A stretch of DNA of 64,000 nucleotides from Reticulitermes speratus (GCA_021186555.1 JAJKFL010000042.1:43313980-43377979); one strand, 5' to 3'. Positions 23,256 to 33,839 are shown, numbered from the stretch's first letter. Translations and numbers: made by a program. Notes: generated by a model from the letters alone, not told the origin.

Positions 23256-24389
23256 TGTAAATACTGTCAAAATCATCTTTGAAATGGATATTAAAAAACG
23301 AATGATTTAGATGACAATTTGCCTCACACAAATAGAATATTTCCCCTAATAAGAAAACGCATGCGCATGTAGCAAAAGGGCATCAGGTGATAGATAAAGT
23401 TCCAATTTCCTGAACCAAAGAAGTTTTTCTGCAATACGGTGGGTGGGGGGGGAAGATGTTTGGAATGACGAAGAGGGTCGGTGTAAATGAAGATGCGGCG
23501 GAGGCCCCCACATGATCCAGGACACTAGGGGGACGATGCTCAGTCCGGAGAAAGAATTTGTCACATTTCCGTGTTGTTGTTGTGTGGCTGGCTGCAGAAT
23601 CAGCGAGCAGGAAACTGCGTGTCTGCTGTGTCTGCTGCCTGTATGCAGGACTGTGACTCAGCTGCTGTATGTGTGACTGCGGCTCCATCAACTTCATGTT
23701 CTTTTCTTTTCCGTGTTTTCTTTTATTCTGATTCTTCTTATTTTTTCATTGCATGTTATTTTCCGTGCTTTCTTCTACCCCAAGTACTCTTCCTTTCTGT
23801 GTGATCGTTCTCTTTACCCTCGCCGTGTACATCATTTTTATTTATCATCTCTTCTCCTATACCGCGCCCTCCAATTTTTTTTTTCGAAGCGCACTTCACA
23901 CACGCACGCATGTATACTGCACACACATGTGCAATGTGCATATAATATATGTACCGCTGTATGCAGTGGATGTGTGTAACAGTCATTACAACGGACACAG
24001 GTGACTGAGAAGTTTATACAAATGTGATGTGATTTTTTCTTACTTAAAGCCTCACTAAAGCTAAAGGTTGAAGTCTGTATGCACGTCATGACGGCGTATG
24101 TGGCTGGAGGTATGGCTGCACGCATTCTTAATTTTGGACCTAGCTGGAGCTGATGGATATCTGGTACTTTGCTCGCACTGTCATTGTGTAAATAAGGGAC
24201 TTAACGAGTGTTTAGTGTTGTTTGAGAGAAAAATCAAGTTATATATATATATATATTATACCAGGAAACCTTCGGGATGCCCAAGCCCACATAAGGGCTG
24301 AAGTGCAAAGAAACAGCAACAACAACAATATATATATATATACACATTATATGTAACTAAGAAGTAATGGTGCTGCAGTTAGTATGGTG
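23256..24389. other. Unannotated interval
   Basis: No exon supported. Pyrimidine-rich block 23695-23890, GT/AC-rich stretch 23897-23960, AT dinucleotides at 24238-24258. Overlapping open frames here have no family resemblance. Confidence 0.35.
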
Positions 24390-24554
24390 CAGAGGTGCAC
24401 AAATTCCGCGTGCCAGCTTACCAGGGCGACTATTTTTTTTTACGGTGGCTCCTGTTTTTTGGGGTCCTGAGTATGGAACAGGCTTCGTTTTACGCTTCTG
24501 TCACTTGGAATATTCAGGTAAGTCCTAGATTGTTGCAAAATTTGTGCACCCCTG
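24390..24554 (+). mobile_element. hAT-like MITE, complete
   Basis: 165 bp with terminal inverted repeats CAGAGGTGCACAAATT and (complement of the right end) CAGGGGTGCACAAATT. Flanks GTATGGTG/TTATACTG match at 5 of 8 positions. CAGRGG termini plus an 8-bp duplication are typical of the hAT superfamily; there is no coding capacity. Confidence 0.78.
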
Positions 24555-24567
24555 TTATACTGTGTAT

Positions 24568-24615
24568 TCTAGGCTGATGATGGTGCAGTACAGAACCAAA
24601 ACATGTGGCTGGATA
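24568..24615 (+). ncRNA. Decayed hammerhead core next to MITE
   Basis: CTGATGA (24574-24580), stem II TGGT/ACCA, then AAAACATGT in place of GAAACATGT. The G12 position is changed, so probably inactive. It begins 20 bp after the MITE end. Confidence 0.5.
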
Positions 24616-24799
24616 TAAATATTTTGATTAAGTGTTGAATATTTTTGTGCCAAATGGGACTTGTTCTCATTTATTTATTTCAATCATATATTATATATAT
24701 ATATATATGTGGTTTTTATTAAGTGAAAGCTGATAAAATTTAAGTTAAGCCCTGCTTGTCCAGTAGTATGGATCTGATATAGTTCTATTTTTTTGATTC
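24616..24799. repeat. AT-rich with (TA)n run
   Basis: TATATATATA run at 24690-24708; otherwise unassigned. Confidence 0.5.
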
Positions 24800-25035
24800 T
24801 GGGTGTCGATAGACTTAGATGTGAGGATAATATTAAAATTAGATCTGTAAGAATTGGGATGGGGAGGCATGGACTGTCTTCATCTGGCTCAGAATTGGGG
24901 CAATTGGCGGGCGCTTTTGAATGCGATAATGAACCTTCGGGTTCCATAAAATGCGGGAAATTTCTTGACGCGCTGTGGGCCTGTTACTTTCTCACGAAGG
25001 ACTCTGCTCCATGGAGTTCGTTAGAGTCTGGGTTT
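24800..25035 (+). mobile_element. LINE family G 3' end
   Basis: GTGAGGATAATATTAAAATT, CATCTGGCTCAGAATTGGGG, GCGGGCGCTTTTGAATGCG, GAACCTTCGGGTTCCATAAA, ATGCGGGAAATTTCTTGACG, ending CTGCTCCATGGAGTTCGTTAG. The translated tail [14 protein letters not shown] is characteristic of the family. Confidence 0.82.
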
Positions 25036-25469
25036 CGATCCGAGGGTGCTCGCAATAACCTCACACAGTCGCTGTGTGATATTCCCCCACCACTTAGCCA
25101 TTCGGTTCAATCTCAAAGCCGATTTATCACCTCGGTGCATGCAGATTCCCCCCCCCCCCCACTCCCCACGGTGTTTCAGCCCCTTTGGCGTTTGTGCAAC
25201 AACCTCACGGCCATCTCTCGCCCGATCTGTCGTTCTTTTCCGCCGAGTTCCTCCTCTGTGCTGGCGGTATTACCCGTCACTGAATTCCTTCATTGTGAGA
25301 GGCGGGTTTCAGTTGCGAACTGAGACTTTTCTTTGTTTTACTCAGTCTTCCAGGCAATTCGTGATAGTACTTGAATTAGACCACAGCATATAACCTGATA
25401 CGGGGTTGGAAGGCTAAGGTGTCTGGATTAGATTCCCGACAGGAGCAAGCGAATCTTATTGTAATTGAA
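25036..25469. other. Unannotated, C-rich tract
   Basis: Overlapping open frames of 115 and 176 codons cross a C run at 25147-25160 without recognisable domains. I do not call a gene. Confidence 0.35.
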
Positions 25470-25636
25470 GGCTTCCGCCGTGGTCGTAATGTTGCTTGGA
25501 AGCTTCTGGGTTATTACCCGGCGTCATTTTTTGGTGCATGACCAACGTTTCGGGATCACTTGTTTGTTCCATCTTCAGGGTCTTAGGAAAAAGGATTTTT
25601 CCGCCGGGTAATAACCCAGAAGATTTTAAGCAACAA
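25470..25636. repeat. Foldback repeat with intact hammerhead
   Basis: Outer arms CTTCTGGGTTATTACCCGGCG (25503-25523) and its complement (25603-25623), preceded by GAAGGCTTCCGCCGTGG, the complement of the family tail GCGGAAGCCT seen at 33700, 48715 and 50722. A complete minus-strand hammerhead sits at 25540-25582. Confidence 0.8.
25540..25582 (-). ncRNA. Hammerhead ribozyme, GAAACGTC class, intact core
   Basis: Minus strand: stem I GACC (25582-25579) pairs with GGTC (25543-25540); CTGAAGA 25578-25572; stem II GGAAC/GATCC with one mismatch; GAAA 25551-25548; the two-base-pair palindromic stem III ACGU; predicted cleavage after U at 25544. Minimal ACGU stem III is the dimer-type hammerhead known from Penelope-like elements. 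Confidence 0.8.
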
Positions 25637-25845
25637 GCGAATTTTTCTTTTCTTCTCTGTCCAGGCTGTTTCTAGTTCTCACCCAAGCTCCTGTATAATG
25701 GGTAACGGGGAGTGTTTCTCCGGGGGTAAAGCGGTCGGTACGTGAAGCTGCCTACTCAGCTCCCCCAACGGCCGAAGTTAAGAATGAGTGGAGCTATACC
25801 TCCCCTTCACCATACTCCTTCTTGGAGTGATTCTTAATTAAGCAA
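25637..25845 (+). mobile_element. SINE family B 3' two-thirds
   Basis: TTTTCTTCTCTGTCCAGGC, CCCAAGCTCCTGTATAATGG, GGGGGTAAAGCGGTCGGTAC, GAAGTTAAGAATGAGTGG, CTTAATTAAGCA. Older subfamily; the tRNA-like head is missing. Confidence 0.78.
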
Positions 25846-25976
25846 ATAGACGGCTTTACCTTTACGTCGTAGAATAGAATTCAAATCGTGTCTTTCTCAG
25901 AAGCTTGTCAACGACTTGTGCTGTTTGCACCCACAAGATACATTCATAATTAAGTCCAGCGTATCTGTATGATCGT

Positions 25977-26287
25977 GGGGTACGCGGGGCGCAGTTCGTT
26001 TAGGCACTGCACTAAAGCCGGAAGGTCGCGGGTTCGATTCCCGATGGAGTCATTGGAATTTTTCATTGACATAATCCTTCCGGCCTCACTGTCCCTGGGG
26101 TCTACTCAGACACTAACAGAAATGAGTAACGGGTATATTTCCTGGGGGGGTAAAGGCAACCGGTGCTTAAGGCTGACAACCTTACCACCTTCGTGTGCCG
26201 ATTGTCTTAAAATTCTGGGAGCCTTAACGTCCTGGAACCCTCAGGGCCTGTCCAGGCCTGTAGTTGCTTTGCTTTACCTTTCCCGTT
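25977..26287 (+). mobile_element. SINE family D, full length
   Basis: tRNA-like head with TTTAGGCACTGCACTAAAGC and GGGTTCGATTCCCGATGG, body TCCCTGGGGTCTACTCAG, GGTAAAGGCAACCGGTGC, TGACAACCTTACCACCTTC, end TGCTTTGCTTTACCTTTCC. TSD GTATCTGTATGATCGT (25961-25976) versus ATATCTGCATGATCGT (26288-26303), 14 of 16. Confidence 0.93.
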
Positions 26288-26303
26288 ATATCTGCATGAT
26301 CGT

Positions 26304-26590
26304 AATGTGGTTTTGGTAGTTGTCAGTATCGTGGCTGGGCTATGGGGTGGCCGACTGGGGCAGTCGAACTTGATTTGTTAACTTGGGCAAATTTTTCCGT
26401 TTACGCAGCCTCCTATCTGATGGATAATGTTGGGTCTTTTCCCGATGGCAAAGCAGACGTTTCGTGAAGAAAAGCAGTGGCCGTATGTAGTGCTGAGTGT
26501 AAGACTGCTGATGGTGTTACCTACACTTCTCCATACGTCTTTCTAGTGTCGTGCCTATTTAAGCTCAGGGACAGTTTTATCGTTTCTTTA
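26304..26590. other. Unannotated interval
   Basis: CAAAGCAGACGTTTCGTG at 26449 echoes the hammerhead foldback family; otherwise nothing recognised. Confidence 0.35.
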
Positions 26591-26594
26591 GCTG

Positions 26595-26752
26595 GCTGGC
26601 GACAGAATGCAGTCTGGAGTTTATCAACGTTCCGGGGGGTAATATATTGCCTCCTTCTTCAGAGTAATTACGTAATATGAAAATTGATCTGCTCAGCTGC
26701 TACAAAACTTTGGTAAACTTTTCCTACCAGACTGCACGGTGTCAGTTCGGAA
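26595..26752. repeat. Foldback repeat, hammerhead family
   Basis: Left arm GACAGAATGCAGTCTGGAG...TCAACGTTCCGG; right arm reads, in complement, GACACCGTGCAGTCTGGTAG. The minus strand keeps CTGAAGA (26661-26655) and a GGAGG/CCCCC stem II, but GGAAC replaces GAAAC. Confidence 0.65.
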
Positions 26753-26788
26753 GAACACAGTATTAATCTTAAGCGTCGTAGAATCTCA

Positions 26789-27332
26789 CAGTTGGGGGTG
26801 CACAAATCCCGGGCGCCCGGTCTCTCGGGTGTTTACATTTTTACGGTGGCGCCTAATGTTTTCAGCATAATAATTGCTGTTTATCCTTACATAAAAAATG
26901 CGTATCACTGCACATGCACCGAGCAGAAGGCGCCAGATGACAGTGGGGTTCAGAGGTCACTGCAGTGTTGTGGATCCTTATGGCGCCTAGTATTTGGAGG
27001 TGTCTTGTAAAGGTAAAGTTCTTCTTAGAACAGGCCATAAAGGCCCAGAGGGGGAGTAGAGGTATGGCTCTACTCTTTCTTTAACCTCGGCGTTAGATGG
27101 GGGTGGGTGGTCAACGTCACGCCCCGGTCGCTTTACCCCAGTAAATGACCCGGTACCATCGTACAGGAGGCTGGGTGAGCCCCAAGGCCGGTCTGGACGG
27201 GTGCTGAAAATCTCGCCCCCACCGGGATTCGATCCCCGGACCGTCCAGCCCGTAGCAAATCGCTATACCGACTACGCTATCCCGGCCCACAGGAGGTGTC
27301 TTGTAGGTTTTCGTAAATTTTATGGACCCCTG
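26789..27332 (+). mobile_element. hAT-like MITE split by a SINE B
   Basis: Left end CAGTTGGGGGTGCACAAATC, right end AAATTTTATGGACCCCTG, internal TTTACGGTGGCGCCTAATGT. Without the SINE at 27010-27291 and one copy of its TSD it measures about 250 bp. Flanking duplication not clear. Confidence 0.75.
27010..27291 (-). mobile_element. SINE family B, full length, nested
   Basis: Complete reverse copy (AGGTAAAGTTC ... GCTATCCCGGCCCAC) with tRNA-like head. A perfect 14-bp TSD, GGAGGTGTCTTGTA, lies at 26996-27009 and 27292-27305. It therefore inserted into a resident MITE. Confidence 0.95.
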
Positions 27333-27469
27333 GCAATCATTTATTTTAGACTCTGTCATTTATAGTAAGTAGATAAACAAGTCAGTAACTTATACTGAAA
27401 TTCTGTAAGCAGGCCAAGCTGCTGGAGATTAAGTCGCCACTGTAACTTTGTTAGTGTGTGTGTTTAGAG

Positions 27470-27545
27470 ATCCACACATTCTTAACCTCGGCGTTAGGTA
27501 GAGCTAAGTGGTCCAGCTTTACGCTTCGGCGTCTTTGCCTCTCGG
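27470..27545 (-). mobile_element. SINE family B fragment
   Basis: ATTCTTAACCTCGGCGTTAG, AAGTGGTCCAGCTTTACG, CTTCGGCGTCTTTGCC correspond to the family's 3' body in reverse; the rest is lost. Confidence 0.5.
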
Positions 27546-28071
27546 AGTACAGAGCGTTCGCTTCTAATTTGGTAGGATACTTAGTGGCTCAACAAGGGGT
27601 TTGGACATGGTGGCAAAGAGAAAAATTATTTTCCGTGTCTATAATTGAAGCTCAGCGCTCCGCTGTAGAACCACTGGCTATATTGAGTCATTGCGTGTAT
27701 TTATTGAAATGAATATTTGTTTGTAGGAAGTGTGGATTTGTGTGACAGGGTGTAGCTAATGTGCGCAAAGTAAGCCTTTAAAACTTCTGGCGCTTCTGCA
27801 AAGAAACTTTGCAAACACACGCGCAAATTAGTTTAGCCTTGTGGCTGTGCGAAAATCAATGAAAGGATTTTTATTACATTTTACATTAAAAGTTTTACCG
27901 AGATTTGTGGTCCCATTACAGTTCCTGATTAAATAAACACCAGTTTACGTACAAAATTTGCAATATTTTCGATCACAGCTTTCCATATTCTTTTCGGCGT
28001 GAAGTATATTTCGAGCCACAGTTATAGAGAAAAATGGGAAAACGCATTTTGTACCCCGTATTTTTCCCTTA
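27546..28071. other. Unannotated interval
   Basis: Nothing recognised. Confidence 0.35.
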
Positions 28072-28328
28072 GCCAGTCCCATTGGGCGCGCGGTCTAAGG
28101 CGTGGTTTTGCGGCCGTTCGCTTTTTGGGATTGCGGGTTCGAATCCCGCCGGGGCGTTGATGTCTGTCTGTTGTGAGTGTTGTGTTTTGTCATGTAGAGG
28201 TCTCTGCGCCGGGCTAATCACTCGTCCAGAGGAGTCCTACCGAGTGTGGTGTCTCTGAGTGTGATCGTGAAGCCTCGATAAAGGAGGCCCTGGCCCATTG
28301 GGGGCTGTTGCGCCACTGGGAGGAAAAA
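28072..28328 (+). mobile_element. SINE family A, full length
   Basis: GCCAGTCCCATTGGGCGCGC head, GGGTTCGAATCCCGCCGGGG B box, family body, end GCGCCACTGGGAGGAAAAAA. TSD TTCCCTTA at about 28064-28071 and again about 28330-28337. Confidence 0.92.
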
Positions 28329-28459
28329 ATTCCCTTAAGTCTTACGTTTGTTTGCGAATTAAGGAAAAAGATTGTGTACTGGAGAACAGTTGGAAAATCG
28401 ATAAACTTCAGTATTATTACGTTGTGTGAACAATTTTCAACTTACATCCTTCTGCGATG

Positions 28460-28618
28460 TGACGTTTTTGTAGTGTGGTAGGTACGTACTGGCGATTCTG
28501 GAAGTACCTGCTGCTTCCAAATTCAAGATAGCCGCAGTTACTGCTTCTTTCATGGTTTCTCAGAAACACCGGTAGTCTGCCTACACGGCGTCACAACCCA
28601 AAAGGTTCTCATCTCAAC
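28460..28618. repeat. Foldback repeat, hammerhead family
   Basis: Left arm GTGACGTTTTTGTAGTGTGG; right arm GTAGTCTGCCTACACGGCGT followed by CACAACCC, the family's terminal ACGGCGTCACAACCCA segment. Core decayed: CTTCCAAATTCAAGATAG occupies the stem II/CTGANGA side and CTCAGAAACACCGGTAG the GAAAC side. Confidence 0.55.
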
Positions 28619-28639
28619 ATTCAGGAATGCAGTGATACA

Positions 28640-29734
28640 TTATCAGATCTAATTTCCTAACCCATCTTATTTGAATGAGACCAGTTCTGGATAACTGAAC
28701 ACCTGCAAATTTAGACGGAATAAGAACAGACGGAGCCGCCACTGATAAGTGCTACAAATCATACCAAAGTGTGAAAGCTGTATGTAGCATGAATATATCT
28801 TCTTGTTAAAGATTAAAGCTAATTATTTTTGTTGGCTTCATCTGTTTGAAGTATGTCTAAATCTCGTGTTTATCCATCGGAGAAAGGCGTCGTGTAATGC
28901 CTGCCCTTTAAGAAAACTTGGGGCCGCCCAGAGCGTGAAATATTATATAAGACTTCCCGACAGGAGGAGGGAGAGAGGCAGTTGCCGGTCCCGTGAAGGA
29001 GGGGTCTTAAATAAAACGGCCAGGTAGATTAAATCAAAAGGAAGCAGCGTGTACAACAATTAATGAATACTGTAAACCCCAGGTAGCTCTTTCTGTGGAA
29101 GATTGTTGGAATAACTTGTGGACATTTTGACAGTTGTGTAGGGTCTGTGTGTAAGGTGATCCTACCCCATTTTGTGGCACGGCACTAGAAGTTGGCCGCG
29201 AAATTAGTATGTGTTCCAAAGTTTGATCTAACCCAGTGATATTCAAATTCTTAATACATTATCTGTGGAATTCTTGTGACTTAATCCGAATTTTCTCGGA
29301 ACCCATGTAAAGTACAATTATTTTTTTGGGGGGTGCAAATATGAAATACAGCAATTTAAACACATTTTTAAAGTAAAATATATACTCACAAAATTTTTAT
29401 TGGTGATATACAAGGAAAATAAACCCGGCGTTGGTTATACACAAAGAGGGGGGGGGATAAAGTGCAATTAAAAATTACTAGAATTATATTTGACAACTTC
29501 GTTATAAGTGCAATGTGCTTACGGAACTGCTGAAAGTCTCCCGTGGAACTCCATGTTTCCGCGGAGCAAAGTGTGAATGTCACTGACCTGACTCTTTACA
29601 ACACAGTGGTTAGTTACAGTGGTATGTATAAGTACCACATCCTGACAGCTAACAGCCATTATTCCCATAACAGTATTAACCGTCTGATATTTGCAAAACT
29701 GGCACATATTTTTCTGTGAGGTACGAACTGCGGT
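28640..29734. other. Unannotated interval
   Basis: No gene or repeat assigned. A G run at 29447-29456 lies inside AT-rich sequence. Confidence 0.35.
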
Positions 29735-29875
29735 TTGTGGTCCGGTTTGGATTCTAGACCAGCCCTTGTGGGATTTATGTTGGAAAAAGTCGCACCTGTA
29801 GAGGTTCTTCTCCGAGTACTTCGGGTGTTCCCCTGTCAGTATGATTTCACCGATGCGTCAAGCGTATGTTAATCT
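29735..29875 (+). mobile_element. SINE family C, degraded
   Basis: CTTGTGGGATTTATGTTGG, GAGGTTCTTCTCCGAGTACT, TCGGGTGTTCCCCTGTCAG match family C body blocks in order; the tRNA-like head is barely recognisable. Confidence 0.7.
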
Positions 29876-30629
29876 TCAAAGCTACTGTTAACAGAAGGAC
29901 GAACGGGAGAAGCCTGGGGAAACATCCTGTAGAAATATTTCTTTTACGGAAATCGGGGAGCATCAAAGTAGGAAAGTGTTTGTTGTCAGCACTGTGGAAC
30001 GCGTACTAATTACTTGTCGATAGTGTGGTGTTGTCCATTCACGAAGTGATGAATGGTGCAGTATTGGCTAGCTGTACCCTTGCTGAACTCATGGGGCAGG
30101 TCTCTGTGTCATGATGCTGTCGGAGGCCTGTTTGTATTTGCGTTATAAATTATGATGCGTGGACATCAGAATCGTGCTGTAGCAAGATTATAGCTTTAAT
30201 GTGGTGGGTACCTGCAGATAATTATGAGATTCAATTATTGGGTATGAGCAGTTGATTTTGTTTTATTTATCACTTTGTTGCTTTCTGGTTTCTTTTACAC
30301 ACCACAGCTTTTGATACTTAATTACACCCTGTATAATTGTTACATAAATCACACGGACACAGATTCCTCCTGACGTCACTAACCTTGTAATTAATGGCTG
30401 TTGTCACGTTCGTTTTTCCGATCATCCCCTGTGCTTAAACTGCATTTCAATACTTTGTTTGCAGAGAAAGAAGCCGTAGCCTAATAAACAAGGCATAGTC
30501 AGAGTTACTCCAAATGGTTCTTAGCCCAGTTAGTATAGGGACTAGTCTACACTATCGAGCGATACATTTTCAATTCCTGGCAATGACGGATTTTTCTCTT
30601 CTCCACATCTTGTGGGCCTAAGAGGGACG
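29876..30629. other. Unannotated interval
   Basis: Nothing recognised. Confidence 0.35.
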
Positions 30630-31045
30630 AGGTAACAGGGGAGTGGAGAAGACTACACAACGAGGAACTTAATGATCTATACTCATCACCAAATATTATT
30701 TGGGTGATCAAATCAAGAAGAATGAGGTGGGCGGGGCATGTAGCATGTATGGGTGAGGGGAGAGGTGCATACAGGATTTTGGTGGGGAGACTTGAGGGAA
30801 GGAGGCCACTTGGAAGACCCAGGCGTTGATGGGAGGATAATAGTAAAATGGATCTTCAAGAAGTGGGATGGAGGCGTGGACTGGATTGCTATGGCTCAGG
30901 ATAGGGACAGGTAGCGGGCTCTTGTGAATGCGGTAATGAACCTTCGGGTTACATAAAACTCGGGGAATTTCTTGACTAGCTGACGACCTGCTAGCTTCTC
31001 AAGAAGGACTGTGCTACATGGAGTTAGTTAGTTAGTTAGTTAGTT
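30630..31045 (+). mobile_element. LINE family G 3' end, best copy
   Basis: Plus-strand reading: [44 protein letters not shown], then past the stop region LRVT and a (TTAG)n tail at 31022-31045. The GHVA-MGE...[18 protein letters not shown] sequence is the stereotyped C-terminus of insect non-LTR retrotransposon ORF2 proteins. Strongly 5'-truncated and interrupted by at least one stop. Confidence 0.85.
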
Positions 31046-31388
31046 ACATCTTGCAGGCGAGCAGGGCCTGTGTGTCACGCTGTAACTCAGTTAAAGAGTA
31101 CCGGTGACTCTCTCCCCGAAGGTAAAGCTGTCTAAACGTGAAGCTTACAACTGACCTGTGTGTAGTGCCGAGAAGAATAATGCATGGACTTGTACTTCCA
31201 TTTCCCCACACGTCTCTTTTTATTGGTGCTAAAGTATTTAATCACAGGCACATCTTTACCGATTAGCTTTACATATTTTCTTGATAATGGTGACTGTGAC
31301 ATTGTCGAAACTTGTAGATCAGAGAGGGAGAAAGTAACACGCCACTGGAGAAAATTACACAATGCTTATATTTATAATTTGTATTTGT

Positions 31389-31420
31389 ATATAGGACTCT
31401 GCTCCATGGAGTTAGTTAGT
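31389..31420 (+). mobile_element. LINE family G terminal 30 bp
   Basis: AGGACTCTGCTCCATGGAG followed by TTAGTTAG is the extreme 3' end of family G, with nothing of the element before it. Confidence 0.5.
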
Positions 31421-32153
31421 TATATAGTGTTTATGTGTAAGCAATATAGCTTTTTAAATTAAGCAATGTGAGTGTTTGAAAGCAAGCATTAAAGCGCTTT
31501 CCATGTGTACTAGAGACTTGTTTCGTGTTTCCACCACTTGGGAGTCTCGTTCGATTCCTTGCGTGACTTTCCTTGTTTCATCCAGATTTCCTCAGTCAGA
31601 GAACTTTGAAGTAGGAAATTAATCGACCTTCAGGTGTCAGTCTTCAGGCCGTCACTCGGTGTGCAGAAAGTCTTACAAATGTTGACCCAGATATAGGTTC
31701 TGGTCTTGCCAAGAGTCAAACACGTTACTAAGGTTATCGAATGGCTGAAACATGTTCTGATCCAGTTCAACAAAACACATGGATACAACTGGTTAACTAG
31801 GAAGCTCTTCAGTGAATTATCTCTTAATTTCAATGCAGGTAACACCTTAAGACATACATTTTATGTATAATAATATATAAAACTTTAGTTTCTACCTCAC
31901 AGAAAACACATTGCTTCTGCGTTACAAAGAACACCCTACTTTGAAAGGCTAAAAGAGTAGATCAAGAATACTCGTAGTTAGTTGAAGGAGGTCTTGACGG
32001 GGAGTTGATCTTGGACGATGATAAAAAGAGGAATTTCCATAAGAAACCTTGGCCGAAGAGAGAGATTAAGATACAAGTTAATTCTCTAAAATTGATATTC
32101 CAATTTCCCCTCCTTTGCTGTGAAGTAAAAAATAAAAAGTTTTGCCTTTTGCA
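31421..32153. other. Unannotated interval
   Basis: GCTGAAACATGTTCTGATCC at 31746 resembles the 3' half of a hammerhead core. No gene seen. Confidence 0.35.
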
Positions 32154-32388
32154 GGAGGTATAGCTCCACTTTTTCTTAACTTCGGCATTAGATGAAGACG
32201 AATGGTCAGCTTCGCGCCTCAGTCGCTTTAAGCCCTGGGAATGAGCCCCCGATACCCAACCAGAGCCAGCCCGGGCCCTTTTTGAGAAGATAAAATTATT
32301 TTCCCTTCCCTTTGCCCGGAATTGAAACACGATTCCTCAGTTGTCCAGCACGTAACCAAGATACTAAAATGACTGAGCTACCCCGGTT
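32154..32388 (-). mobile_element. SINE family B (older subfamily)
   Basis: Reverse: GGTATAGCTCCACTTTTTC, TTAACTTCGGCATTAG, CTCAGTCGCTTTAAGCCC, CTTCCCTTTGCCCGG, GACTGAGCTACCCCGG. TTTGCCTT occurs on both sides (32141 and 32392). Confidence 0.82.
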
Positions 32389-32579
32389 ACCTTTGCCTTC
32401 AGTTAATTTGTCAAATCCTTCAGCAGGCTAACTGTTCAACACCATGGACTAGAGTAGGCGTACTCACGGACAAGGCGGTAGTCACTTCCCTGGTCAAGAA
32501 ATTGCCGCCCGCTTACAAAACCTGTAAGTTGAGTGTCTTGTACAGAAGAGCCGCCACTGGTTCTTTTCCTGAGGCAGAT

Positions 32580-32837
32580 TTTATTTCCAATGGCGCAACA
32601 GCCCTAGTGGGCATGGCCTCATCATTTTCGAGGCTTCACTATCACACTCAGACACACCACACTCGGTAGGACCCCTCTGGACGAGTGAACAGTCCGACGC
32701 AGAGACTTCTACCTGACAACACACAACACTCACAAGAGACAGACATCCATGCCCTTGGCGGGATTCGAACCCGCAATTCCAGCAAGCGAACGGCCACAGA
32801 CCCACACCTTGGACCGCGCGGCCACCGAGATCGGTAC
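32580..32837 (-). mobile_element. SINE family A, full length
   Basis: Reverse copy; perfect 14-bp TSD TTCCTGAGGCAGAT at 32566-32579 and 32838-32851. Head ends GCCACCGAGATCGG. Confidence 0.95.
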
Positions 32838-33380
32838 TTCCTGAGGCAGATAGTCCACAAAGACAGCAAATACACTAACTGCTTTAAGGAAAGTGTCTGT
32901 GAGGTCCGCGCTCATTCCGTGTTAAGTTCTGTGGCAGGCGGTGCTATAAAAGACAGGCAAATGATTATTTTTCTTTCATCATCGAGGTGCTGATGACGTG
33001 AGGAAAGGGAAATCTCTGGGGCGGTTTGTTATTGCTGAGTGGGTAGAGGGTTGGAAATAATGCGTACCGAGTGCAGTCTATAATAACAACACATCAGTCC
33101 TCGTCGCTTCTTTTATGTCACCATCTTCTTTGTGTCTGTTTTCGCCAATACAGTGTCCCCAAGTTTGTCATTCCGGAATCTGCTCTCATCTAAGTGTATT
33201 ACCTTTGATAAACGAGACTCCCCAAGCGCCGGTGAAATAATACAGACAAATATCACGAAAGTAAAAGACTTCTAGAAGATTCAGATAAAGATTTATATTA
33301 ATGGAAAATCTTCTCACGTTTGGAAATTTCGGTATAGAAACAGGAATTGGGGTCATGCTCTGGGTTTTATTTTGTCTCCC

Positions 33381-33485
33381 TTAGGACAGGAAAAAGTGGC
33401 GGCTCTTGTGAACACGGTGATGAACATTCAGGTTTCTTGACAGGAAAATAGTTTTTTGAATAGGTCTAACTATTGGATTGTCAAG
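33381..33485 (+). mobile_element. LINE family G fragment
   Basis: TTAGGACAGGAAAAAGTGGC, GGCTCTTGTGAACACGGTGA, TGAACATTCAGG, TTTCTTGACAGG correspond to the 3' region at 30898-30975; abuts the next foldback. Confidence 0.6.
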
Positions 33486-33490
33486 AAGGA

Positions 33491-33681
33491 CATTGAAATC
33501 TGTGGTCTTCTGGGTTATTACACGGCGTCGTGTGGTAATTATTTACCGACGTTTCGGGACAACTTATTGGTCCCATTGGAATCTTGACCCGTGAGGATGG
33601 GACCGATACGTTGTCCCGAAACGTCGGTAAATAATTACCACACGACGCCGTGTTATAACCCAGAAGACCACAGATTCCATC
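33491..33681. repeat. Foldback hammerhead repeat, best-preserved arms
   Basis: About 70-bp arms are near-perfect reverse complements: TTCTGGGTTATTACACGGCG ... TTTACCGACGTTTCGGGACA and its complement. The right side continues GCGGCGGAAGCCTC, the family tail. The GACGCCGTG terminus motif is present in both arms as CGGCGTCG/CGACGCCG. Confidence 0.9.
33584..33630 (+). ncRNA. Hammerhead core, GAAACGTC class
   Basis: Stem I ACC/GGT, CGTGAGGA (one extra base versus CTGAGGA) at 33590-33597, strong stem II GGGAC/GTCCC, GAAA 33618-33621, CGTC with predicted cleavage after C33625. The extra base may weaken activity. Confidence 0.6.
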
Positions 33682-33839
33682 AACATTGCGGCGGAAGCCT
33701 CAAATCAAAGAAGGACATTGTTGCATAGGATTAGGTGAGTAGGCAATTAACTATAGGCACTCCTCTTTATGCGCGTGTTAGAAAAAAAATGCTATTTCGC
33801 TTAAATTCAGTCAACTAATTTAGACCATTGAACTGAGGC

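Noticed and set aside
24793-25323. 176-codon open frame
   Set aside because: Its first half is the LINE G tail and the rest crosses a C homopolymer; not a gene.
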